From JBBQTU01 sp038213005 (lineage in GTDB: Bacteria; Planctomycetota; Phycisphaerae; Tepidisphaerales; Tepidisphaeraceae), in assembly GCA_038213005.1 (NCBI GenBank), contig JBBQTU010000190.1:1-8269 (forward strand): 8,269 nt of DNA. Direction: 5' to 3'. Below are positions 1 to 6,166 of this stretch, piece after piece. The position numbers and the translations under genes are program-made. The notes below the pieces were generated by a model. The model saw only the letters and a program-made list of their open reading frames with translations. It made no database searches and had not been told where the DNA came from. How positions within the stretch are numbered: position 1 is the stretch's first letter; every line of letters begins with the position of its first letter.

Positions 1-23
1 CAACCTCCCCCGAGGGGGAGGAG
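1..23. repeat. G/C-rich palindromic repeat at the window edge
   Basis: The first bases form a near-perfect palindrome (cctcccc / ggggagg around 4-21). The pattern CAACC, a C-run, then AGGGGGAGGAG is repeated in the same orientation at 4711-4730. This looks like one copy of a dispersed intergenic palindrome that is cut by the window start. It lies where the indolepyruvate oxidoreductase frame should still be coding, so it either interrupts the gene or marks an assembly break. The family assignment rests on two copies only. Confidence 0.5.
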
Positions 24-2551
24 CAGGAGGCTGATGCGCTGCTCCTTGAGGCTGGAGACGAGGCGTCCTGCTTGATGAAGGTGATCTGCGAGAAGACGCC
101 GCCGTTGCGGATCGCGAGGCCCTTCTTGTCGCTGAACAGGACGTGGTAGCCTTCCTTGTGGCCGGCGCGCACGAGGATGGCGCTGATCCAGCCGATGCCC
201 ATGCCGCCGACGCCGCTCATGTGGATGCGCCAGATGGGCTTTTCAGGGGTCGGGGCGTTGAGCCAATCCGGATCGGGCAGTTTGTCGAGCGCCAGGTTCG
301 GCAGGGTATAGCGCCGGCGGTGGTTTTTGAGCAGGGTGATGCGCTCGAAGCTGGGGCAGGGCTTGATGTCGGTACCGAGTTCGTTGGTGGTGCGCACGCG
401 TTCGCAGGCACCATCGCTGACGCACCAGGTCAGGTCGGTGTCGATCTTTCGGCCGTAGTCGGTCTGGACCTGCATCAGTCCGGGGCAGCCGGTCTGATTG
501 ACGCATTCCAGGCAATTTTCGCAGACGTCGGTGGCGACGTTCATGAACTGCTGCTTGGGCAGAAAGCCGAACTCACGGATCTGCTTGCGCTGCTGCTTGA
601 GCTCCGTGCGGTGATGGGTGATGCCGCATTCCTTGTCGGCGATGATGACCTTTACGCCGTCTTTCAGGATCGTCTGCTCGACGACCTGGTAGTAGCGGTC
701 GCGATCGTCGGGGCGCATCTTGTGGATGATCATGGGGACGCTGGCGGCCAGGCCGCGGAGCATCTTCTCAATGTCCTGCATGAAGGACTTGTTGCCCATG
801 AGGTCGGTCTCGGTGCCGGCGTGGGTCTGGTGGCCGGTCATGGCGGTGGTCTTGTTTTCCAGGATGATGAAGGTGATGTCCTGGCCGGCACTGACGGCGT
901 TGGAGATCGCCAGTTCACCGGAGTGGAAGAACGTGCTGTCGCCCATGAAGACGATCTGTTTGTTGCTGATGAACGAGTCGATGCCGCTGCCGGTCCCGGC
1001 GCCCAGGCCCATGCCGGAGTAGTTGTGCATCAGCGGGTCGGTGGGGGGGAACATCAGCATCGTATAACAGCCGGTGTCACCGTGGGCGAGCAGGTCGATC
1101 GGGCCTCGCCTGTGATTCTTCTGCATGTACTCGGGGTTGGCGAGGTTCTTGCGCAACTGCAGCAGGGCACTGGCGCTGTCGCGGTGGGGGCAGCCGGGGC
1201 AGAAGGTGGGGCTGCGGCGGACGACGTTGTCGACCAGGATCGGCAGGGGCGACTTGCCGGTATCGCGCAGGGCCTTCAGATACGTCCCCATGCGATCGCG
1301 CAGGTCGGCGGGGATTTCGGCGATCTTCTGGAGGAAGGGGAAGAGCGCCAGGGCCAGGGCCGAGGGGTTCAAGCCGCGGGCGGAGGGGATGCCATTGCCA
1401 TCCTGCCCGGCGGGGATCATGTTAGGCAGGTCAGCCCTGGGGTTGGCGGGCTCAAATTGCAGATTGGAGAGCGACGGCTTGAGGTCGGGGAATCGCTTGC
1501 CGAACAAGCGCGAGGCGATCTCGCCGGCGCGGTCGCTGGGGAGCTGGGCGAACAGCGTGTCGCGGATGGTCTTTTCGAGGAAGCTTCGGCGTTCCTCGAT
1601 GACGATCATGAGGCGGCAGGAGCGGGAGAAGGTTTCGACCAGTTCGACGTCTGCGGGGTAGCTCATGCCCAGTTGCAGGATGGGGAACTGTCCGCTGAGT
1701 CCGGTGTCGGTGAGGATCTGCTGGAGGTAGGGGCGGGCGACGCCGGTGACGATGAAGCCGACGGGGAGCGGACCCTGGCCGGTGCCGACGTTGAGGATGC
1801 GGTTGATGCCAAGTTCGCGGGCGGCTTTGACGGCCAGTGCGAAGCGGGCGGGGATTTCCAGTTCCTTGAGCCAGGTCCGCGGCGGGAGGAGTACCGTGTC
1901 GCTGATCGGCAGCTTGGCGGTGTCCAGTTCAGTGCGGTTCTTGGTGGTGATCTGGGGGAATCGGTTCTGGTGGCACTGCACCGTGCCGCCGCCGTCGGCG
2001 GTGGCGGGTGTGACGACATAGCCGACATACAGGCGCGCGGCGCGCGAGAGTTTGAAGGAGAGGTTGATCCAGTCCTTGAGCTGCTGGATGTCGCCGGGCT
2101 CGATCACGGGCATGCGGAGGTGTTCCAGCAGGAAGCGGCTGTCGGCCGGGACTTGCGTGCTTTCGCACCAGGGATCGTCGCCGGTGATGACGACGGCTCC
2201 GCCGGCGGGATTGGGGCCGGCGAGGTTTGCCAGGGCCAGGGCATCAGAGGCCACATGCAGGCCGACGCTCTTCATGGCGGCGATGGACTGTATGGGAAGC
2301 ATCTGCGAGCCGTTGAGGGCGGCGCAGGCGAGGGCTTCGTTGTTGGCTTGGAAGGCCCGAACGCTCTTCTCGACCAGCAGCGGGGCGATTCCGGAGAGGG
2401 TGTCAAAGAATCCGGCGACGGGGGAGCCGGGATAGCCGGTGTAGAGGCTCACGCCGCCATCGACCTCAAGGCAGCCCTTGATCAGCAGCTCATTGCCGGT
2501 GAAGACTTCGGGGCCGGAGTTAACAAGAAAACGATCGTCGATTTTGGGCAT
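1..2551 (-). CDS. Indolepyruvate ferredoxin oxidoreductase, long fused form, 3' end missing
   Basis: Such enzymes oxidatively decarboxylate indolepyruvate and other aryl-pyruvates to acyl-CoA with thiamine diphosphate (TPP) and pass electrons to ferredoxin, in the cytoplasm. Translated by eye, the frame is open from 2551 to the left edge (850 codons). Residues 37-45 are YTGYPGSPV, the N-terminal pyrimidine-binding domain. CPGCPHR is at 451-457. The TPP/metal motif GDSTFFHSG is at 537-545, followed by TTAMTGHQ at 568-575; these are hallmarks of IorA. A Cys-rich segment follows: C677, C680, C683, C689, then GRKID, C710, C716 and CPSF at 732-735. A gamma-subunit domain starts near 773 with GVGGMGIG (780-787) and IRNGGVFSQITF. 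Only about 55 residues of that domain (normally about 180) are recognisable. After about base 61 the frame turns Ser/Ala-rich. The start at 2551 (MPKIDDRF) gives the short N-terminus usual for the family; an in-frame ATG at 2629 is the alternative. Neither has a clear Shine-Dalgarno. Family certain, substrate inferred. Confidence 0.93.
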   Translation of the reverse strand, partial: MPKIDDRFLVNSGPEVFTGNELLIKGCLEVDGGVSLYTGYPGSPVAGFFDTLSGIAPLLVEKSVRAFQANNEALACAALNGSQMLPIQSIAAMKSVGLHVASDALALANLAGPNPAGGAVVITGDDPWCESTQVPADSRFLLEHLRMPVIEPGDIQQLKDWINLSFKLSRAARLYVGYVVTPATADGGGTVQCHQNRFPQITTKNRTELDTAKLPISDTVLLPPRTWLKELEIPARFALAVKAARELGINRILNVGTGQGPLPVGFIVTGVARPYLQQILTDTGLSGQFPILQLGMSYPADVELVETFSRSCRLMIVIEERRSFLEKTIRDTLFAQLPSDRAGEIASRLFGKRFPDLKPSLSNLQFEPANPRADLPNMIPAGQDGNGIPSARGLNPSALALALFPFLQKIAEIPADLRDRMGTYLKALRDTGKSPLPILVDNVVRRSPTFCPGCPHRDSASALLQLRKNLANPEYMQKNHRRGPIDLLAHGDTGCYTMLMFPPTDPLMHNYSGMGLGAGTGSGIDSFISNKQIVFMGDSTFFHSGELAISNAVSAGQDITFIILENKTTAMTGHQTHAGTETDLMGNKSFMQDIEKMLRGLAASVPMIIHKMRPDDRDRYYQVVEQTILKDGVKVIIADKECGITHHRTELKQQRKQIREFGFLPKQQFMNVATDVCENCLECVNQTGCPGLMQVQTDYGRKIDTDLTWCVSDGACERVRTTNELGTDIKPCPSFERITLLKNHRRRYTLPNLALDKLPDPDWLNAPTPEKPIWRIHMSGVGGMGIGWISAILVRAGHKEGYHVLFSDKKGLAIRNGGVFSQITFIKQDASSPASRSSASASCSSPSGEV

Positions 2552-2693
2552 GATGTACCAGTCGTTTCTGCCACAGGTGCAAAAGGTGCGGATTGCTCCG
2601 ATGCCTTCCCCGGCGTGGCTTACGACCATTACGAATGGCCGCAGGAGACGCCGCAATACTGTGGCTAAGGACTCTTAGCACCCCGCCGGGAGT

Positions 2694-2813
2694 TTATGGC
2701 CGGCCGGGCCGTACTCGGCGGAGGTTCACATCCGTCGGCAGGACAATCGTATCACCGATATGCAGAATCTCAACTGTGAACGAGAGATTGTGGTGAATGC
2801 CAGGCAATGACAT
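2694..2813 (-). CDS. Possible small hypothetical protein or gene remnant
   Basis: I do not recognise this product. From ATG 2813 the frame gives 39 residues, with a hydrophobic/acidic alternating stretch (FTVEILHIGDTIVLP) that looks like a beta-hairpin or a short barrel strand pair. It ends in a basic, proline-rich tail (RRVRPGRP). The frame stays open upstream to an ATG at 2891, but that part is low-complexity and overlaps a G-run cluster, so the extension is doubtful. No Shine-Dalgarno precedes 2813. It lies 65 bases upstream of the alternative oxidoreductase start on the same strand, so it could be co-transcribed. It could also be the decayed C-terminus of a larger gene. It is the one short frame in this gap whose translation looks protein-like; that is a judgement by eye only. 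Confidence 0.25.
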   Translation of the reverse strand: MSLPGIHHNLSFTVEILHIGDTIVLPTDVNLRRVRPGRP

Positions 2814-2847
2814 CTGCCAGACGAAGCGGGTCACAGCGTCCCACCCC

Positions 2848-2874
2848 GGGGGGCCGGGGAGTCGGGCGGAAGGG
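2848..2874 (+). other. G-quadruplex-type G-run cluster
   Basis: Four runs of at least three G lie on the plus strand: 2848-2853, 2856-2859, 2864-2866 and 2872-2874. Their loops are 2, 4 and 5 bases. This fits the usual G3+N1-7 quadruplex pattern. It is upstream of the oxidoreductase, on the strand that would be its template. Folding in vivo is not shown by the sequence. Confidence 0.45.
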
Positions 2875-2930
2875 CGAGACACCCAAGACACGGGGACACG
2901 GAGACGGGGCAGGTGCGCAGGCTTTTGCGA

Positions 2931-2954
2931 GGGGGGAGGGGGGGTAGCGCGGGG
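2931..2954 (+). other. Second G-run cluster
   Basis: A run of six G (2931-2936), one A, a run of seven G (2938-2944), the spacer tagcgc, and four G (2951-2954) follow one another. Splitting the seven-G run satisfies the four-tract quadruplex rule. It lies about 57 bases after the first cluster and just before the tandem repeat block. A partial copy of the tandem repeat start (caggtgcgcagg) sits immediately upstream at 2910-2921. Confidence 0.4.
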
Positions 2955-2980
2955 CCTTGTGGGATCAGGAGTTACGTGCG

Positions 2981-3113
2981 ATTGAGGGGGTCAGGTGCGC
3001 AGGTTTCGCCGCATGAGGCGGAATCGCGAAATCCGAAGCCGCTTGAGGGGGCCAGGTGCGCAGGTTTCGCCGCATGAGGCGGAATCGCGAAATCCGAAGC
3101 CGCTTGAGGGGGG
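2981..3113. repeat. 61-bp tandem direct repeat, two full copies plus partial
   Basis: Bases 2992-3052 and 3053-3113 match at 60 of 61 positions, differing only at the last base. A partial copy of the unit's end (ttgaggggg) precedes the first copy at 2983-2991. A fragment of its beginning occurs at 2910-2921. Each unit contains a small inverted repeat (cgcc, six-base loop, ggcg) flanked by tttcgc and gcgaaa, so each could fold as a hairpin. The unit also carries cgaaatccgaagc, the motif of the 14-bp repeat that follows. No open frame across it looks like a real protein. Confidence 0.9.
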
Positions 3114-3141
3114 AAGCTCGAAATCCGAAGCTCGAAATCCG
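3114..3141. repeat. 14-bp tandem repeat, two perfect copies
   Basis: The unit aagctcgaaatccg is repeated exactly at 3114-3127 and 3128-3141, directly abutting the 61-bp repeat block. Degraded relatives (aagttcgaaac) continue to about 3180. Strings of this kind, alternating cgaaatccgaa and cgaagctcgaaa, are to my recollection frequent in planctomycete intergenic DNA. That supports the taxonomic guess but gives no function. Confidence 0.85.
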
Positions 3142-3577
3142 AAACAACGGGGGAAACGGGAAAGGGCCGAAGTTCGAAACTGAAACGACGGCATCGAATC
3201 CTATCGGTTAGGTATGCAATCAAGTGAGCAAAATCGGACCTGGCAGATGCGGTTATCCACTTGTCAGAGCACCAAGACGGGCCTAATACTCGGCCGAAAG
3301 CCGCCAGCGTGGGGGGGCTGGAGGCCTCATTCATAGTATACGCTTGAGTGTGGGATTTGTTCAAGTATATTTTCTGATTTTAGAAGGGTCCATATTCCTC
3401 ATCCCAGGCCTCTGAGACGATTCCATTGCCTCGGCGAGTGCCGGAAAATTAACTGCTGCCGGAACTGCCAACCTTTCTTCGGCCCGCTTTATTTTTCGAC
3501 AAATCGTTGATGGCGTGACTAGCATCATCAGAGATATTTGAGGGTGTTCCTCGGGTATAAACGGAATCACAATAGAC

Positions 3578-3582
3578 GGAGG
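3578..3582 (+). promoter_or_regulatory. Shine-Dalgarno for the PEP-CTERM gene
   Basis: GGAGG ends four bases before the ATG at 3587. The spacing is slightly short, but the site is clear and fixes the start. A TATAAA (3556-3561) lies upstream without a well-spaced -35 box, so no promoter is called. Confidence 0.75.
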
Positions 3583-3586
3583 TCTT

Positions 3587-4225
3587 ATGTCGGCCAACAA
3601 TGACCGAAGCGTATCGAAAATCCTTTTAACTGGTGCCGTCGCTTTATTCGCCCTAGGCATAGGACAGGCTCAAGCAGCTACGTTTGACATCACATTCACT
3701 GGAACCGTCGCCAACGGTATACCCATCAATTTCGACTCCGGCGGCTTACACTATGACACTTGGCAGGTGCAAATGGATCCATTTGGTCCGTTCACCGTTT
3801 CGCAAGGCGATACCATCAACGCCACCATCAATTTCGATAGTACCGTCACCACTCCGGCCTCAGTCCAACGCACGACTTTCACCTTTGGTCTGGATGGTCC
3901 GAACTTTCCCGCCGGTGATGTAGGAACCTCTGGCTCCACCGCCTTTTTCCTTAGCAACGTTGCCGGTCTCAGCGGTCCCGGCGGCACCGGCAGTGCCGGT
4001 TGGATTCCCAATTCGATAGGCTTTTTCCCTCCCGACAATGGGGTGATCACCTTTGACTCAGTTACGTCCAATTTCACCGTTGATACACTCTCCGGCAGTG
4101 CTACCCTGGACAATGCCAGATTTGTTTCGTACGTCGTCACCCCTGAACCCGCCAGCATGGGGATTCTGCTCATCGGCACTGCTCTGGTTGGCCTCCGCCG
4201 CCCCAAAGATCGGTCTCAAGCCTAA
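3587..4225 (+). CDS. PEP-CTERM sorting domain-containing exported protein
   Basis: This 212-residue protein is exported and probably processed at the cell envelope by an exosortase. It has a Sec signal peptide at 1-30: a basic N-terminus with K11, the hydrophobic core ILLTGAVALFALGIG, and an AQA|A cleavage site. The mature part (31-183) is rich in Thr, Ser, Gly, Asn and Phe and alternates like a beta-sandwich, with almost no Cys or Lys. It ends in TPEPAS (185-190), a short hydrophobic helix (190-203) and a basic tail RRPK. That tripartite C-terminus defines PEP-CTERM proteins, which are commonly linked to exopolysaccharide or biofilm matrix. Third codon positions are much less G+C-biased than in lysA: 13 of the first 25 codons end in G or C, against 21 of 25 for lysA residues 108-132. 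The gene stands alone, followed by a hairpin. No exosortase is in the window. The function of the mature domain is unknown. Confidence 0.9.
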   Translation: MSANNDRSVSKILLTGAVALFALGIGQAQAATFDITFTGTVANGIPINFDSGGLHYDTWQVQMDPFGPFTVSQGDTINATINFDSTVTTPASVQRTTFTFGLDGPNFPAGDVGTSGSTAFFLSNVAGLSGPGGTGSAGWIPNSIGFFPPDNGVITFDSVTSNFTVDTLSGSATLDNARFVSYVVTPEPASMGILLIGTALVGLRRPKDRSQA

Positions 4226-4253
4226 TCCGGTTTACGGTTTATGGCATTAATCA

Positions 4254-4284
4254 CCCCGGTCAATTCCGATAAGGTTGACCGGGG
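4254..4284 (+). terminator. Hairpin after the PEP-CTERM gene
   Basis: A perfect 10-bp stem (ccccggtcaa / ttgaccgggg) with an 11-base loop lies 28 bases after the stop codon. G-rich sequence follows it instead of a T run. It therefore resembles a terminator or 3'-end stabilising hairpin but is not a classic intrinsic terminator. Confidence 0.55.
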
Positions 4285-4420
4285 GGGCTCTGTCGCTATG
4301 AGGGAATGAACGGGGATTGCGCCAGGTAATTTCGGGAGAGGAGAGTGTGGTGTGTCAACAGAGGACGACTCATCATTTTTTGCCGGAAACGAATCCAGGC
4401 CCAGGCCCCTTTTTATTTTG

Positions 4421-4587
4421 CCGCGAGCGCGCCTGTCTGGAATAATACGGATTCCGCCAGGAACGGGTGCAGCCGACGCACTGGCTGTGATCTTCGGGGG
4501 AGGCGTGGGGCGGTCCTGTGCGGGTGGGGACGCCTCGCACTACTACTTCCGCGAGCGCGCCTGTTTCAGGTGGAGTCCGTATCATAC
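4421..4587. repeat. Interleaved direct and inverted repeat block
   Basis: A 16-bp direct repeat (ccgcgagcgcgcctgt) occurs exactly at 4421-4436 and 4549-4564. Just after each copy lies a related 23-bp segment, at 4440-4462 and 4565-4587, but in opposite orientations. The second, reverse-complemented, matches the first at 17 of 23 positions, with the core atRatacggaYtcc. The order is thus direct repeat, arm, spacer, direct repeat, inverted arm. It could be a small non-autonomous element, a dispersed intergenic repeat, or a site for an inversion. Confidence 0.6.
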
Positions 4588-4702
4588 GCGGGCCGGGGCC
4601 GATCAAGCGGCAGCGGTCGTAGCGCAGTATGCCCCGAATGCCCCGCCTGCACATGCAGGTCTTTCCTTGCAGAGACGCGGGGGAAGCATTCCTGCCAGAA
4701 AA

Positions 4703-4730
4703 CCCCCTCCCAACCGCCCAGGGGGAGGAG
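4703..4730. repeat. Second copy of the G/C-rich palindromic repeat
   Basis: ccccct (4703-4708) pairs with aggggg (4720-4725). The part caacc...agggggaggag (4711-4730) matches the window's first 23 bases in the same orientation. Read on the minus strand it lies downstream of the hydrolase, a usual place for dispersed palindromes. Confidence 0.55.
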
Positions 4731-4816
4731 ACAAATGCGAGTTCTGGCGTGAAAACGACTCTCACGAGAAAAACCTACAAGCGTAAGCGAGTGTCCCCGT
4801 CGCCCGCCGCGGGCAT

Positions 4817-6166
4817 TCACTGCTGCGTCACCTGCACCTGTGCCCAATAGGCCGATGCATTCTGCACGCCGCTGGACTGATGGACCAGTTGAAGCCGCGC
4901 CTCCTGGCCGGCGAAGCGCGTGAGATCCACGTCGACCGTCATCCAGCCATCCGGCGCCGTCTTCCGGTTCACCTCGATCCGCTGGACTTCCTGCTCGTTC
5001 ACGCGCACCAGCAGATTCCACTGGCCCTCAGCATGCCGCCCGATCGTCAGCTTCAGGTGGACCTGCTTGCCGGCCGCGAGTTTCATCGTCGTCTGCAGCC
5101 GACACGCCACATCCCGCGTCAGCGGATAGGTGACAAACACGTTCTTCTTCGACTGCATCGTGGCCTTCAGACCCGGGTTCATCTCGGCGGCGCAGTTGTC
5201 GAAGAACCAGTACGGCAGGAATTGCCCCAGTTCCTTTTGCAGTCGCTGCTGCAGTTCCTGGCCGCCCTTGGCGTCGGCGAAAAACAGGCCGGTCATGTGA
5301 TCGCCCGTCGGCCGGTCCTGCGGGATCGAAGTCCCGCGCCGGTGGAGCAGCAGCCACTCATAAAACTCGCGGTTGCCGTAGTATTTGGGCCAGAGGTAGT
5401 GGTCCGCGTGCGGGACCGGGGCATACGTCACGTCGATGCCCTGCGCCTTGATCGCGTCGACCATGTGCTGCGAGCCGGGTTCGCTACTGGCATCTGCAGT
5501 TCCCGAGATCACCAGGAATGATGTGCCGCTGCCGCGCAGGGCACTGGCCACAGCCTGCGCCTCATGCTCGCGCGACACGATCGGCGCGACCACCGCGAAC
5601 AGATTCGGCGCTTCCATCGCCACCGCCCAGCAGCCCTTTCCGCCCATCGACAACCCGGTCAGGTACAGCTTCGACGCATCAATATCCCACTTCGTGGCGG
5701 CCGCCCGTACCAGCCGCGCCACCGCCGAGGACATATCCGGCGAAGGCCACTCCCGGTCACTGGGACACAGCGGCAGCAGGATGACCATCGGCATCCACTT
5801 CTGCAGCCCCGCCTGCCGGCTCATATCCACCGGCACCCCGCAGTTCATCACCGCCGACGGATCGCTGCCCCGCTCGCCCTTGCCCGAAAGAAACGTCAGC
5901 ATCGGCCACTTTTTGCCACCGGCTGAATATCCCTCCGGCAGATACAGAGAAAACGGCATCTCCCGCGACCGCCCACCCTCCTGCCAGCGGTAGACCATGT
6001 AGTGATAGCCCGGCGTGGAGGGATTGGCGCTCTCCTGGCCCCATCCGCTGAAGGCGCCCGCCGGCGCGCCACCCGGCCGAGCCGTGTTCGCCCGGACGCC
6101 CTGGGCAAGCCCGCCCAGCACCAACGCAAGCACGATGATCGCGCAGAAAAACCTCGTTCTGGTCAT
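4817..6166 (-). CDS. Secreted alpha/beta hydrolase (esterase-like) with C-terminal beta domain
   Basis: This 449-residue protein probably hydrolyses an ester or acyl-peptide substrate outside the cytoplasm. It has a signal peptide at 1-26: TRTR, a hydrophobic core FFCAIIVLALVLGGLA, and a likely cut after VRA. The alpha/beta hydrolase domain covers about 55-275. The nucleophile elbow is GLSMG (171-175, Ser173). Likely partners are Asp225 in SGTADAS and His253 or His256 in HADH. The segment FLSGKGERG (92-100) is the oxyanion loop, which in relatives usually reads FLHGxGExG; here Ser94 replaces the His. Residues about 330-449 form a separate beta-rich region (VDVDLTRFAGQEARLQL, then AYWAQVQV), resembling beta-sandwich appendages on planctomycete secreted enzymes. 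The family is close to PHB-depolymerase/feruloyl-esterase-like hydrolases; the substrate is unknown. Gene isolated, divergent from lysA. GAGGGG lies 12 bases before the ATG, a weak ribosome site. Confidence 0.88.
   Translation of the reverse strand: MTRTRFFCAIIVLALVLGGLAQGVRANTARPGGAPAGAFSGWGQESANPSTPGYHYMVYRWQEGGRSREMPFSLYLPEGYSAGGKKWPMLTFLSGKGERGSDPSAVMNCGVPVDMSRQAGLQKWMPMVILLPLCPSDREWPSPDMSSAVARLVRAAATKWDIDASKLYLTGLSMGGKGCWAVAMEAPNLFAVVAPIVSREHEAQAVASALRGSGTSFLVISGTADASSEPGSQHMVDAIKAQGIDVTYAPVPHADHYLWPKYYGNREFYEWLLLHRRGTSIPQDRPTGDHMTGLFFADAKGGQELQQRLQKELGQFLPYWFFDNCAAEMNPGLKATMQSKKNVFVTYPLTRDVACRLQTTMKLAAGKQVHLKLTIGRHAEGQWNLLVRVNEQEVQRIEVNRKTAPDGWMTVDVDLTRFAGQEARLQLVHQSSGVQNASAYWAQVQVTQQ

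Larger units (their letters stand above)
2552..3586. other. Long intergenic region, no confident gene
   Basis: About one kilobase separates the divergently oriented oxidoreductase and PEP-CTERM genes. Going left to right it holds the possible N-terminal extension of the oxidoreductase (to 2629), a weak short minus-strand ORF (2694-2813), two G-run clusters (2848-2874 and 2931-2954), and a block of tandem repeats (2981-3141). A less G+C-rich stretch (about 3180-3586) follows, in which I see no coding signal. Within that stretch an imperfect inverted repeat (tatac...cttga / tcaagtata) lies at about 3338-3368; it could be an operator or a weak hairpin. Several open frames cross the repeats, but their translations simply echo the repeat unit. 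Confidence 0.7.
4288..4816. other. Intergenic region with repeats, no confident gene
   Basis: This gap of about 530 bases separates the convergent PEP-CTERM and hydrolase genes. Frames of 130-150 codons are open on both strands. Their translations are low-complexity (Pro, Arg, Gly), show no family motif, and cover the repeats below, so I treat them as non-coding. Small palindromes include cagcc/ggctg (about 4470-4487), gaggcgt/acgcctc (4500-4506 with 4530-4536), cctgca-ca-tgcagg (4646-4659) and ccccct/aggggg (4703-4725). A hairpin gcccg-ccg-cgggc (4802-4814) lies just past the hydrolase stop codon and may help end that transcript. Confidence 0.6.

Noticed and set aside
143..2668. An 841-codon open frame on the plus strand
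   Set aside because: It is the exact antisense of the indolepyruvate oxidoreductase, whose minus-strand translation carries CPGCPHR, GDSTFFHSG, TTAMTGHQ and GVGGMGIG. The plus translation is Gly/Ala/Val/Asp-rich with no motif, an effect of strong G/C third positions.
2981..3141. CRISPR-like array
   Set aside because: The repeats are directly adjacent with no variable spacers, and there are only two copies; no cas genes are present.
2972..3364. Minus-strand frame of 130 codons over the tandem repeats
   Set aside because: Its protein repeats (AASDFAIPPHAAKPAHL) are just the translated 61-bp unit; there is no ribosome site.
3361..3660. Minus-strand frame of 99 codons overlapping the PEP-CTERM start
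   Set aside because: It runs into the signal peptide and Shine-Dalgarno of a well-supported gene and has no recognisable motif.
4345..4786. Plus-strand frames of 135 and 144 codons between the PEP-CTERM gene and the hydrolase
   Set aside because: A purine-rich stretch precedes the GTG at 4352, but the product is Pro/Arg/Gly-rich, repeats the DNA repeat, and has no recognisable domain.
4373..5021. Minus-strand frames of 130 and 151 codons
   Set aside because: They overlap repeats or the hydrolase 3' end in another frame, and their translations are low-complexity.
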